NCBI GenBank assembly: GCA_018340805.1
Contig: JACMZG010001913.1
Location: 23,049,110-23,113,109 of the forward strand
DNA: 64,000 nucleotides
DNA from: Microvelia longipes
Taxonomy: Eukaryota; Arthropoda; Insecta; Hemiptera; Veliidae
Direction: 5' to 3'
Part shown: positions 35,901 through 50,900 of the stretch, piece after piece
Layout of the letters: each line of letters starts with the position of its first letter
Position numbering within the stretch: position 1 is the stretch's first letter
The notes under the pieces: model-generated
What the model saw: the letters and a program-made list of their open reading frames with translations, nothing else
What the model was told of the DNA's origin: nothing
Databases searched by the model: none
Made by a program: the position numbers and the translations under genes

Positions 35901-38900
35901 TAACAATTTTATAATTCATAAATAGGAGTAAAAAACAAATTTCTGGGGCAATATAAACTATTTCAGAGGAATGTTTCCATTGCGAGGATAAATACACATG
36001 AAACATTGCTGGAATTGGTGAATTATTAATTTTTTATTGAAATTTTAATAATTAAAAAAATGTATTACACTTTATTTAAACAATTTAAAAATTATTTTAC
36101 ACTTCATATTAAACCGATTACTCCAATATAAGTCGATATACCCCAAAATAAGTCGATTATTCTCTATATATAGGCTCACAAGCCCCTATATGAGATTTAT
36201 TTTTTTTAAATCGTGGAAAGAATTACTGAATGGATGAAATATAAAATAAAACTAAGTAAAGACCTTTTGAAGAGGCCTAGAATTATGATTTTTTATACTT
36301 TATATTCAACGAAAGTAGTAATGGAAAAGTTTATTTTCCAAAGCCATGATATACTGTACTTGAGTTTTCCGATCAATTAGACTAACAATATACTTGAAAA
36401 GTTCGTTTTCTTTAACTCTCCTCTTAAAAAGTTTTATTCTATGCTTTTTTCAAACCTTTGCTTCCAAGGGAAAAACGCAGTTGATTAAAATAGGGAAAAC
36501 ACGTAAACTATTCGGTTTATAGAAGTTGAAAATCTCCTTGTGAAGACCGCTTTGACGTATAAATTAAAGTTTCCGAAGTCATGTTTCTACTGTTAAAATG
36601 ATCCTTACAGGTGCACAACTTTGCGATGTTGATTTGACGCAATAGGTACATTCTGAGTTTCAGAGTAAATAGCGTCGAGTCAACATCACTGTGTTAAAAC
36701 ATTGTGATGTTGACAACATCGTGTTGTTCATAACACTGTGATGTTTACAACACCACGATGTTCACAAATCCACGATGTCCACAACACCATGATGTTCACA
36801 ACACCACGATGTTCACCACATCGTGAACTTGGAAGTTAGGAACATTGAAGTTTCTTTCAATATCAATCGGTCATTGGGTTGGTCATTGGAATTGTAGTTA
36901 TTACGAAGAACAAAACGTCACACTAACATCAATATGTTGTACAACGTGTTGTAAACATCTCGATGTTTAAACATCGTCATGTTGACTCGACTCAATAATT
37001 AAATCTTATCGAAAACTTAAAATATGGTAGGTAAACAACAAATGTCGAATAGGGTGTCGGGTTCAGTGCTTTTGGGGCTCTGAGTTGAATGAAACTGGTC
37101 CGGGGTCAGTAACTATAATTTTTAAACGGTTATTGTGATAACCACTTGATAAGAATAATTTTACTTTTGGAAAATGATGAGTTTCTTGATATTAACGGCA
37201 GTAGCTTATAGTTTCATATCCGGATTATACTGTTTTACCAAGAACTATAATATGTGTCCTCAAAATTAATTTTTGATTCGATTAAGTCTTTGAAAGTTAA
37301 TTGTTGGATAACGCTAATTTACACCTTATTCACGAAAAAAATAATATACACAATAAGGGTTATAGCTCAATAAATAATTATAAGGTTGAAAGGTTATGCC
37401 AATGGAACCAAATGAAATTCAGGTAACTTAATTTCTACCTCTATGGAGCTAACCATTTAATATACACTATTAAATGGTCTGGTAACTTTAATCCTACTAA
37501 GTTAGCGCCGCAGTTCACTTGAACTTTGCCTAAAACAAAACTTGATAAGAGTTAGGGCACATGGCCTAAACTCTGGCCCAAAAGAACCTACATTCTGGTA
37601 ACACCTGCCTTCCTTACAAAGAAAAGCTGTGGTACCAACCTGCAAAACTTAATTAAAACTGGAAAACTACATTAAAACAAGCAAATCTGAAAGCGCTATG
37701 GAGCCAGAATTTAAAAATAAAATTATTAAAACTGCAAAAAAACAATTGCTACAGGTTCACTCACTGAATCGTTCATTCCGTTTAACTGTCCGGCTCTTAA
37801 GAATCTCAATCCAGGGATTCTGGTCAGCATATCAATCAAACACTCGGTACTTAGATCTGTTGCTGTAATGTCTAGTTCCTGTAACGCTGATTTCTCCCAT
37901 TCAACTTGCATCAGGAATTCACTCTTTAAGCCTGCCAAAACAATTCGCTTATTGTTAGAAGTTGCTCGTAAAGAAAGTACCGAGATAAAAGTTCTCTTAA
38001 AATAATCCATATGATTTTGTCGTAAACATCCTTTCATTATAAAGGTCCTTAATAATTCTCGTCAAATCCTTAGGATGTCACAAGATTAAATCTAAATCTG
38101 TACTGGTGTACCTGGAGACAAGCTTAGTTCTAGGTAGTCTTGAGATGATTCTTAAATGCTCTTTTGAAAAAAATGTGAAATGAAGGACAATCTTATTTAT
38201 CTAGCAAAATATCAAAATTCTAAGAATTTTGTACCTTTATCTCTTATATACGAGTAATGGCGAAGTCATGCACATCCTTGTAAATGGATGTCGTATATGG
38301 CGAGGATCATACAACATTCTTATAAATGGATCCTCGTAAATGGCGAGGATCATACAACATCCTTGTAAATGGATGCTCTGGCGATATATGGCGAGGATCA
38401 TACAACAATCCTGTTATGGCGAGGATATACACATCCTTGTAAATGGATCCCCGTAAATGGCGAGGATCATACATCAAGTGCCTCTCATACGGATACAATG
38501 GCCCTATATAAGAGGTCTTTGTGCAATGACTCAATTTTGTAATTAAATTTTACACAATTGGCAAAATTGGGTAAATTAAATAAAAAATCCGCGTAAGAAG
38601 CTATTTTCTCTCAGTGTTTTTCTCACTAGCGTATTTTCCTCAGTGTTTTATGATCCTCGCCATTTATATTAGAGATAAAGGTACAAAACTGTTAGATTTT
38701 TGTTGTGTTTGATGTATTAACCCTTAGGTGCCAAGTCCCAAAAATCGAAAGATTGGTGTATATATACGTAATAATACACCCGTATATGTACTGATGTATG
38801 CTTAGGTTTCTTATAATAATTTACCAGCTGAACAGTTTAACGGATTTTAATGAAACTAAATACTTTAAACAAAACTTTTGGAGGAAGCAAGCAAACTTCT

Positions 38901-41900
38901 GAAAAAAATTAAATTTGAAATATATTTGCTCACAAAATTTCCCACTTGAAATATATCGATAATGCCGATGTCGATAGACTTTATAGAGGTTTCTGAAAAA
39001 TTTGTTATGTAACAAATTCTTTAGAAACCCTTTGAGGCTTCTTTCAAAAGTTCTGAAATTCTCCATTTGGAGGATTTCATCTCCAATTTCAGTAGGAGTG
39101 GATTAATAACTAGCTTTAATAAATAAAACAAAAACAAAAAAATACGATAAAGTGAAACCTATATAAAGTTAAATATTTCATTACTCCGGATGACAAAGTC
39201 TAAACAAGCGAGAAATATTATTTATCACCTAGAGATAAATAAATAGCAAGCTCATTCATTTTTAAACATTCCTGCAACAAGAAACGTAAAAATTCATATT
39301 TGCCCCTCCACATGACTTACCTACCACAGAAAGTATTAAATATTTATCTTCACCTTTTAAACTTTGTCATTCTAAATTTATCATCAGTCAGAAAAGAAAG
39401 ATATTTTTTTCACAGTAAATCGGAAAAGTATTTTGAATAAATGATACAGTGAAAGAGCTAAATATCGAAAATTTATAAAAGTAATAATCATAGGAAGACA
39501 AATTTTACATCTAAAATCTAAACGTAGGAGAATAAATAATAAAAAAAGTTTTCAGTGTTGCCTCTATTATTATTATGTCCACGGTTTTTTACCTTAGCTA
39601 CTACGTACGTTATGTTAAAAAAATTGTGATTAAACCAAATACGAAACATTTTGTTCAATTACGTATAAAACAACTTGTTGGTCCATAATTCATCGTACTA
39701 ACGAGACTAAAAAATAACCTTCTTCGACGAGAGGACCCTTTAATGTATTAGTTAAAAAATCATGCCTTCGAAAACCTTTTCACCTACCCCGAAATCAATG
39801 CCCATCCCTTAATCTTCGCTATGTTTTTCTTATCAAAGCAACGATTGATAAAATTGTAAAAGGAAATAGACTGCCAGTTCTGCTTTATAGGCTGAATATT
39901 ATAGACTCCAGTACCTCGTTGAGTAAGAAAGTAAAAACGGAACTTTAGAATAAAATAAAATAAAACTTACTAGTTTGATCCATAAGTAAACATTTAAGTC
40001 GCCGACTTCTTTGAAATAAAGCTTTCATAGTAGATCCTGTAACTTTTGCACAAAAGTTTACCGCTAAGCATTCGAGCTGAAAATATAAGTATTATTTAAA
40101 ATACATGGTGTACATTTAGTAGGTACATTTATTCAATGAGAATGAGTGCATCACGTAATGAGGTTCAGTGATCGTGTTCGTGCCTCTTAGGTAACCAAAG
40201 TGTGTTAACGTTTTTCTCCGTTTTAACTTTTCCTAGTTCATATCGAAGGTATTTGTATAAAAAGTATTGTGTTAGCACTAAAAACTCTAAACCGAGAGTT
40301 TGCCTTTTTATGTGTTCTTGAGACCCCTTAAGTGAATTTACCAACATGTATGTCTGTATGTGAGCGTGTATGCTATCATCATATAATTACTGAAGTGTGT
40401 AAGATACTGAGTTGATACTTGGCACAAAAGCCAATCTTTATGTGTAAATGTGATATCCAGAATATGATTTTTAAGACGTCATTAACTGTCAATAAAAACT
40501 CAGAAAAATTATTAGATCTATTTGATATTCAGCACACGTATAGGCCAATTTAAGTTTGGATTAGTTCAAATTTCATTGAATGACTTGAACTCGTTAACAA
40601 CAACCAGAGGCTTTCGGTCACTTGTTGACTGCTACGCGGAGTCAGCGCTGAGGGCCACTTCTCGGCCGCTGCTCCTTCGTGTGGCCTTATTGACCCGCAT
40701 AAATGACTTTGTAAAAATGCTGCAATCAATTTAAAATTTGATACGCATGTAGCCATGTATAAAATGTGCCAAGTTTCATTAGTTAGTGCCAAGCCTTCTT
40801 GTGGTATTATTAGTTAATATAAGAGGTATAGTGCCACGATATAGGCGAACTTTTATAATAGGCAAAATAAACGCAAAATTAAAAAAAAAAACTTTTTATT
40901 TTTTTATATTTGCTGCCTTAATTAAGACCACCAGTGAATCAGCTTTCGTGTTATCAGTAGTGATACTTCTTTTATAGTATTATTCTAATAATACTTTTGA
41001 ACCAACTGTACTATAATTATTTTCCTTAAATTATATTTTTTCATTGTCATGTCAGCAAAAAATAAGAAATAGGTTTAAACAATTTATTATCATGGTGATA
41101 GTATGATATTAACATACCTGAATACAGTTAGAACTAAATGCGTCTATGTGACTGTCATCAACAAAATTGATACCGTAAAGATTAATAACTCTTAAATTAG
41201 GTGTGGCTTGTTTTAATTTATGTACATTAATTACTTCGTAGATTTCTTCTTCTTCCTCTTCCATTTTCTCGTACGTACCTGTAACAAGTGAAACCTGTGA
41301 AACTGCATTCACCAAAACTTAAAAATGATATATCTTTCGAAGTATAAACTTCCAATAATTTTAAATAATCATGCAAACGATTTCATAGGCTTTAACAAAA
41401 AAATAAATAACTCCAAGACATTAGTTCAACGCACCCTAGCACTAGATTATTTGTGAAAAATCGAGCACGGGGTGCCTCGAACTTTTTCTTATCATATCAG
41501 ATTCGATACACTCATCCTTCTAGTTCGGACTCACTTCATTCGTCTTCAGAATATGCAAGACGTTAAATTTATTCTGTAACACATCTTCAAATCTAGTATG
41601 CTCGTCCTCAAATAGTAAATACATCCGTTTCAAACCCAGCGATGACCACCCTCGGCGCTGCTTTTATTTCGTATTAAAACGAAACTTAGTGTACTTATTT
41701 ATTACGTAAAGGCATACACTTGTACTGAGTTTCAATCCAATTGGTTTATTTTCCGGGTTTAAACAAGTATTTAAAAACGTACTCAATTCATGTGATAAAA
41801 GTTAAACTAATGCTGATTATGAAATGAAACTTGGCACATTCTATGCATGGCTACATGCGTATCAAATTTTAAATTGATTGCAACATTTTTACAAAGTCAT

Positions 41901-44900
41901 TAATGTGGGTCAATGACCTCATAAAATTATTTTATTAATAGCACAACTACATCTATAGTTATAGATTGGTTTTTGTATCAAGCTTCAATTCTCTAGCATA
42001 AATACACTGAAAGTTGTGATAATAAAAGACACACACACACACACACATCCAGACAGACAACTTTGTTAAAACCACTTAGGAAGTCTTAAAAACACCGGAA
42101 ACAGATAATTCAGGTGACATCCCGGTATCGGATTTTTCGCAAACACAATAATTTTCCATGTACCTACTCGGTATTAAAGAGGAAAAGTGAAAAAGCTCTT
42201 TTTCTTTTAAAATCCAATGACAGAGTTCATAAAATTCATTTGTAGGTAAAATATCATAAATCGAAAGATGTAGAATGGTAATAAATCTATCCAGCCAACC
42301 TATGCCATAAACCTATGCCATATAAACCTATTATATGGCCAGTATTTGCGCACAAATTATTAATTTCAATAATATTAATTCATAGAAAGGAAAGTTTTTT
42401 TTTTAAATAATAGTATATTATGCTACTAGGCAGCAAAATGGAATTTTGCAGACGAGTTTTATAAATTTGCCCCCGAGCCGAAGGCGAGGGTGGGCAATGG
42501 AAATTACCTGCAGAGGCGTAAGCCGAGGCAGGTAATTAATTGCACGAGTCTGCAATGTTTCCTTTGCTGGATAGTAGCATATACTATTTTATCTACTAAC
42601 GGCAGAAAAAATACACAAGTATTTTAAATACTTGCTGCGAGATTTTACAGGCAGTAAAGACTGCTTTGAAGTAGATGCAACGCTGACAATATCAGGTGGA
42701 GTGTGGTCCAATAACTCGTCAATGTCAACAATGGTTGTATCTTTATTCACTTCACTGTTGTTCTCACTCATTATGTTTTAGTAACTTAACTTTAGTTTAC
42801 AGATTGTTTTTGATAACGTTCTATTTTTGTAACTTTATATACTTAAACTAAATATAACAACATGAAATACAAAATCTGACGACTTAAACATTAAAAATCT
42901 GTCGATTCATAAACAGCTGGTAATAATTTAATTTAATGCCAAAATTATCAGAGTTGCCAATTTGTTTCCAAAACATTATATATTATTAGATAAACAAATT
43001 TTAAATGTTAAACATTTAATAATAATATCGTAATTTTAAGTAACAATAAAGAAAGTTACATACGAGAAACAAGCTAGAATAAATCATAGTTCACAAAATA
43101 AAACAATACCGAAATTCACGCAATAATTTGTAAAATAATAACCTCCGCTCATTCATTTTCCCGCCTATGGAGTTTTGACTTGTTTCCCATGTTATTTAAA
43201 TGAGCCATAACTCCCTAGTACTTTTTTCATTACCAACACATTTTGCGTACTGTTTTGAAACATTTTGCGTACTGTTTTGAAATATTTCCCGTATTGTTTG
43301 ACAGTGTAGGTAAAATGGCATTTTGCAGCTTAAAAAAAGTCCAGTATTGGCTAATTTTGCTGCCGTGAGTAGATAAAAATAGTTTCTATTAGCACTTTCA
43401 TAAAACCACTACATTTTCACGAGTATAATAATAGTAAATAAAAAAATACCAATTAAATGTAAAATTTCGAGGCCGTTGATAAAATTATAAATTTTCCTCA
43501 TAAAACCTTCCATAAAAATAACTTCAGATAAGCAAATACACATGTATCTCAGCTTGGTCGGAAATGCCTGCAAAAGTAAAAAACACAATAATAATTTGAG
43601 GAATAATTTTAATCTAAGGCATAGCCGCTTAAGTTGTACGATGGATGATGATAAATCATTATTCTCTGGAGGATCTGCCGAGGAAAATAAATTAGTATAC
43701 TCTTGAGGATTTGTCGAGTAAAATAAATCAATGAGCTTTCAAATCATGGCCGAAGAAGATAAATCATTACACACTAAAGTCACCACCGAAGTCAATCAGT
43801 AAACTTCGAGACATTCCATACAAAATTATATAATTGAACACCTATGCCGAAGCAAATAAATTAGCTAGCTATGAAAGTTCCTCTGAAATGTATCACAATA
43901 ATCACTTAATTAATCACAGTAGTTAATTACTTTGATTAATCACATAACCTCTGATAATGACTATTTCAGGGAAAAAGACATAAATAATAATATTTATTAA
44001 AACTACATAGTTTTAGCAGAATTGTCAATTTAATTATTTAAAAAGTAGTCGAAATATTTATCTCTTATTGTAATTTTTTGGGATTAAATATCTTAACATT
44101 AACTAGAGTTTTGGATTAAAATGCAGATCAAAGATACGTTATGTAGATGTCTTACCCAGGTAAAGGAATGTTAACTTATATTGTCTTTGCAAAGAAAAAC
44201 TTTATCTTTTCTCGTTATACACACAACATTCTCTGTTATACGACAACATTCCTTCTTATGCACATAATAATATATTCTCTTAGCTCTCCAAAAGCTCTTT
44301 TTCTAAGCCATTTTACATGTTTAGTCTACAAAACTTCTTAAATTTAAAATCAAACTTTTATTCCTAACTCAACAGAATAAATTTTATCTAAAACTTTTTA
44401 CATAAATATAATATTATATTATGTAGCTAGGCAGTAAACTAGAATATTTTCGTTGCGGAAATTGACGAGTGGGTCACAACAACTATGTTGAATATACTAT
44501 TTTTAGAGTAAATCGAACCATGTTGAAATTTATGCATTGAGCCTCTTAACCTAATTATTTCCACCTTGACATGGTATACCTTCTTCTTTCCGTCAATATT
44601 TTATATCGAAAGAATTATAAATAAACATAACTTCAGTGAGCGCCATGGAATGATCTACAATATTAACAACACCAACTTCGTCTTTCCACCAATAAGCTTT
44701 AATTTAACTCTGAGCAGAGCCGGCTTTCAATTCTTGGAGTCAGACTCCAAGAATTGAAAGACTCAACATCTCACCGGCACTGTAGATGGCATTATAGTCG
44801 AAAGCCGGCTCTGCTCAGTGTTAAATTAAAGCTTATTGGTGGAAAGATGAAGTTGGTGTTGTTAATATTATAAATAAACATTTTTGATTTTATGATGTAG

Positions 44901-47900
44901 TAGCCAAAGAATATAATACATATAGAATGTCAGAAAGAATACGAATCTTCAGACAAAAGGTGAGGATGAATGGTGCTGACATCTAGTGGCAGCTCTGGAA
45001 CTAACTTTCCCTAACATAACATTCTTCCCACTTTTCTAATTTAGTATTATCTCGTTCTTTATTACCATTTTACCAAAACGAGTATATACTTGAAATTGGG
45101 CATTATTATATATAGTAAATATTTGGATTCAATCAGTTTTGTGCCAGAAGTAGTTTAGTAGAAGTAGCTGAAAATAAGACGACAGTAGCGCACTCTGGTA
45201 GTTGGTACGGTGAAACTACCAAATTAAACACTAGCTCTCCTGTTAACTGGTTACGGAACTAAGATTTTTTGTCCGAAATAATAAATCCTATGGCCATCAT
45301 TCTTAATCTATATATTAATTGGTAGTAGCTTTTATAATGTTTTTATTTATCAGTTTGTCATAAACAAGAGCCGATTTTTGACTACTTCTGGCCATCATCA
45401 GTCATGCTAAAATAAATGGGAGCCATCAGCCTTGTATGAAGTTATACGTAGTTTTTAGAGACCTCGGTATTAAATCAAGTTGCCATTTATGGGACTTAGT
45501 ACAACTCGAGTATTTGAGTAATAACAGTATCAGTAAAGTAGTGTTAAACTGCTAAAATTATGTAGCAGTTACAACTTTTAAACATTATCCCAAATTTTTA
45601 AATTCAGAGAAAATTTGCGGGGCACTGTTTTAGAAAAATTGAGAGAGTCACTAATGTGGTTAGGCATTATTTTTGTAAACCAATTTAAGCTTGCACTAAA
45701 CATTATTTTTTAACAGAGATTGTTTAAAACCAATATAAGACGATAAGCTGATATTGTAAAGTCACTTCTTCCTTGAATATGATTTAATTATGTATTAAAG
45801 TTGATCTAAATCGGTTAAGCCGTCTAGCCTGTAGTACAAGAAGTGCTTATTTATCCATTCAGACTAACATTTACACACCTATGTTCATACAAACATTAAG
45901 TATAGGAGCTAAAAACGTGAATATTTGATCACTCTCAATATACAAATATTGGTATTGCGATGCTTCCTCTTCTATGGAAGAAGATAAAGAAGCAACAGGT
46001 AATTGCCATGGTATTCATAGGGTTTACAAAATAGTTAGACTTTCGATGAAATGTTTTTAATTTGTACTCCCTGGTCATAATTATAACCTAAATGATATCT
46101 AAGGTCGGCGGGAAAAAGCACATAAGTCATTATTATACTTATTATAATTATTATATCATATATCATCATATATCATCAATTATTATAATTATTATATCAA
46201 ATTGATAAAAAGTTGGATTTAGTCATAATGTATTTTTACTCATTTATCTTATTTAACGATAGTTTTGACTTAAGTGGTGTTTACGTTTGGTTAAGTAAGG
46301 ACTGAAAAAGACTTTAACCGTATAAAAAAATTGAAAAATTTAACTTATTTGCTTTTTCCCGCTTACCCTAGATTTCGAGTAATGGAATTTAAAAAGTTCA
46401 TATTCTCTTTAAATACAATGTTATCCCTTCTTTAAGTTATTTAAATTACCTGAAGTTCATTGAAGTCATGAAGTTGCATGGCCGTTGAAAAATCCAACAA
46501 CATATTAGTCAAATTCGGACATTTATTGGCCAACTCATGAAGAACTGTATGCGTTATTAGTTCTATTGGGAGTTCGATATAACGAAGACTTGGTCCAAAA
46601 CGGATACTAAAAATGAAATTAATTAATAATATAAAATATAAATCATAAATATTGTATACAGGGTTGAACATGAATTATGGTAAAAATAATTATGATATAA
46701 TCATAATTATGATAACAATGCAAATTATTGTCCAATGAACAAGATTAGAGTTTTGAGGTAATTGTTAGATAAAATAAAAACACAAATTTGAGCTTTCAGG
46801 AGTAAATCTTCTTCAGAAGTAGTTTTATTCCAAACTGAGGCAGATGTCACAAAAAATGATAATAATCACAATTAATAATGATATCATAATAATGAATCAT
46901 TATATTATTATTATTTTGTTTATTCTCAGTGTTCCCACTGGTTAAAGGAAGGTACGGACTAAGTCAGCACTCTCCTTTTTTATTTCATTTATTTATTTTA
47001 TTTTTATTTATTTATTTTAATTTTATTTTTTAACTGATGAATTTTTCTAACAATATGTGTTTGTGTTCAATTATCGCTGCTTTCTGTAATTGCTCATACA
47101 AACTAAGTTTTAGGTCAAGCTGGGATAGGTACGGTGAAGAGATTTGTAATGAACCTGTAGATGACAATACTATTGGGACTATTTCAACCTTGGATATTCC
47201 ACATGGACTGTATTTCGAAGAGAGATCTATATATTTATGCATTTTTCTTGGATGGTTTTCTGTAAATTATTAGTATTAGGTATGGCAATGTCTATGAGCT
47301 GAGCTATGGCAAGTTGTGCTGAGCTGTTTATCTTGGAGTATTATATCGGGTCTATTGTGAGGTACGGATTTGTCTGTGATAACTGAACGGTCGTGTCGCA
47401 ATATAATTTATAATTATTTGATTCTAAAACTGGAGATGTTTGGTATTTATAATAAGGACATTTGCTCTCGATAAGTTGGTACTTGAAAGCTAAGTCTTAG
47501 TATATTAGATTATTACTAATAATTATTATTATTAATTAGTAATAAATATAATTACTATTATTATTATAACTATAATTATTATTAAATTATTAATAATATT
47601 AACAAATTATCAAGGAACTAATTAAAAAGTTAGTAGTTTCAATTGGCTTTCATTTCGTTTAAAAGATCAGGTAAGGGTACCTCAGAACTTTTCCTCCTCT
47701 CATCTGATTCATTTCGCTCCGATACGTTGAAGGATTCGCTTGTACTAAATTTCAGCTCAATCGGATTATTTTTCGAATTTTTACAACACGTATACAAGTA
47801 ATTCGATAAAAAATGAAAAAACAATTAAAATAAAATTACGCGTTTTATATTTTTTTTTATATTTTAGCTAAATCATTATTTCCTGTTAATGACGTCGTGG

Positions 47901-50900
47901 ACTAACTAATCGGGAGGTCTTACAAACACCGATTACTAAACAGATAATAAAGGTGAAATCTCGGTTTCAGAGTTTTTGAAAACCCCCATAACCCGCACTA
48001 GAATTATATTACAGTTTTATATAGCGTAAATAAAACAATAAGCTTAACTGAGGATTTAGGATTTAAACGAGTTTCATTTGGGTTTGCGCCCCCAAAACAT
48101 AGATAACATACCTTATTTATTTTTCACTCATCTCCTGTTCCGTGATTATTCCGGTTATTCCGCTGTTTCGGGTTTTGTTTTTTAAGATTGATCGTATGAG
48201 TTCAGTGCCGGTCACAAACTATCATCCAAAAACATAAATATAGAATATATCATTTGATACTACACTACCGAGTTTTGCAAAACATGAATAGTTGACAAAA
48301 TATATTGTCTTATACAACATGTCTCTTGCACAATTACATTGTATAAATATAGAACTTTATCCCAGCGAAAAAAGTTTATCATTTAACCATTGTTTAAGAA
48401 ATTTTCGCTGACTCACTTGTGTTATGACACCCGGTTACCATGAAAACCAGTTTATCATGATTAAGAAAACTGGCTAGATATTTGGAGCCTCTCAAATATT
48501 TCGAATACATTCCTGGGTCTAACTTCCGCCAAACGACACAGTTACTTTGTAGGCAAATATTTTTCAAATAAAATACGCTTTATTTAAGAAATTTTATGTC
48601 AGGCCACCGAATCGAACACTTTTATCATTTAACATTGACTTAGATTTTAAATTTATCTTATTATTAATTTCATCCCACTTAGTATCTTAAATTTCTGATA
48701 CTTTATAATTCTTCCAATTAGGGTTACTGTAGCAATTTCAATTTTAATTAGTTCTACATTAATTTGTGCCGCATCATTGCAATTGAGTAAGCTTAAAACG
48801 GGACTAAATGTAATGTTTAAATTTAACTCAGTTAATTAAATCTAAAGGCTTAATTAAGCGTAATTGCCCATAGAGGGACGCTCAAGGTGTGCATGTTTTA
48901 CATAGTTGTCTTCAACAAATACTAGCTTATCAGCTTTCATTACGTCACAGGTGATCAAGTTAAGATAACTTTTTTACGTTGGCTGTAAAGTAGTTTGTTT
49001 ATTGATAATGACAGTATTTGTAAAGTTGGCACTTATTAGACAGTAAAGGATTATTTTATTGCTAAAGCATACATTTGTTTTTCAAAGACACCCAGGTTGT
49101 TTTTAGGCCCACTACGCAACTCTGAATGGAGTAATTAAGTAAAAAAGTCAATTTTTTATTCTTTCGCAACCTTAAAAAATATATTTATAAATATCGTTGT
49201 AAAATACCGATTACAGATTATTCTAATACTATTTAAACACATTGTACATTGTTAGGGATATACAATTTAAATTAATAATTAATTTTAACAAATACTTAAA
49301 AGGCATTTGTTCATGTAAAAAAAATAATCCTTTTTTTTTAAATTACTCATCTACCATACAATAAAATATAAACCATAAAGGATGTTTTCGTTGTCGATTT
49401 TTAGTGAATTTGCTGTTGTTGTTATCGTTATTGTAGGTTATAGACGGCATATATATTTCATAAACAAATAGGGTTCCGTACTTAAACGATATGATTGATT
49501 TTTGTGTAAAGTTTTATTCTGTTCCGAAAAAGCGTTCGAATTTTATCGTGGGACAAAAACAAAAGCCAATATTTTTGCTGTGCTGTGCAATGTTTTTAAT
49601 GAAAAAAACATCAACTCTGTCTAATCCACAAAATTCGCTTTATTAGGGCAGAACCGGCTTTCAGCTTACGTCATCAGGGCCGGAGAGATGTCGAGCCGTC
49701 ATCTGTCCAGGACCTCTGTTAAGAGATCGGAGACGACAGTCGTTAAAGTTTTCCCTTTTGAAAATTGTTCCCTTTGGAAAAAATACCGGTAATTTACCCT
49801 TTAAGTAAGTTAAAATTAACCTGATAAGTCCTAGAAGAGATTCCAAGGATCCTACATGAAGTCCAGATACTTCGGGTCTCAGAGACACGCATTTCCATAG
49901 TTTTGTGTCGTATGCTATTATCCTCCATTTCCTGCATACCCTTGCAAGGCGAGATATCTCGGCGTGTGAGAGATATGAAAATATATGCAGCAGTACCTTG
50001 TCCGGAAGCTTTTCAATTGTCTGAAAAACATGTAAGTATATTTAGAGTAGATACATGAAAAGGATCTAAAAATCTTTTAATTCATTTTGACATCTTTTAA
50101 TTTATTTTTGACAATTGAGATACTTTCCTTGGAAAGTAACCTCATGTAATTTAATAAAAAAATAAATAAATAATTAAACAGAATTATGTCCACGTGGGCT
50201 GTTCTCTAAAGCATAAAAATAATAAAGGAAAGGGTATAAATGTATACATACAAAATGATGAACATAAAATGTACATCATTTTTATTTACATAAAATATTA
50301 TTTGTATCTATACTAAGTCTGAAGGAAATATGGAACTTGGTGGGAAAAATGAAGAATGTTAAATAATGTACCTCTCGAATTTTGTCTTTTTCATCGTCAT
50401 AGAAAGCAAAAATAGAGACTTAATTGAATTGAAAAAAGTCTACGATTTATTCAAATTGTAGAACTGAGGGTATTACCGTCTTTGAATATGGTCTCTACCT
50501 TTAGTAAATTTATCCCTGAGAGTTCTAATTCACCAGATAGTTTTTGGTAATTATAACCCCATTATGGAAATTGCTATACGACTTGGTAACTGAAAAGTTA
50601 AATCATAGCATACCACAGTATTAACTATTATGGAAAATAACATATAATAAAATAACTTTGACTCATTAGCAATATATTCCAATCGTTTTCACGAATCTTC
50701 TGTTAGAGGTATTTGTTACGAAAAAAGTATAACTATTTAGACGTGATCAAGTTTTCAAGATATTAAATTATGTGTATTAGTTACATTATGGATGTAATTT
50801 AAGGCCTGGCAGACCTCTTTTGGCAGAGGCTCCAGCAGCGATTGTTACCTTTGTTTCAGACCCGTAAACGGTGCAACATTTAATTTTTCGAAAGAAATAT

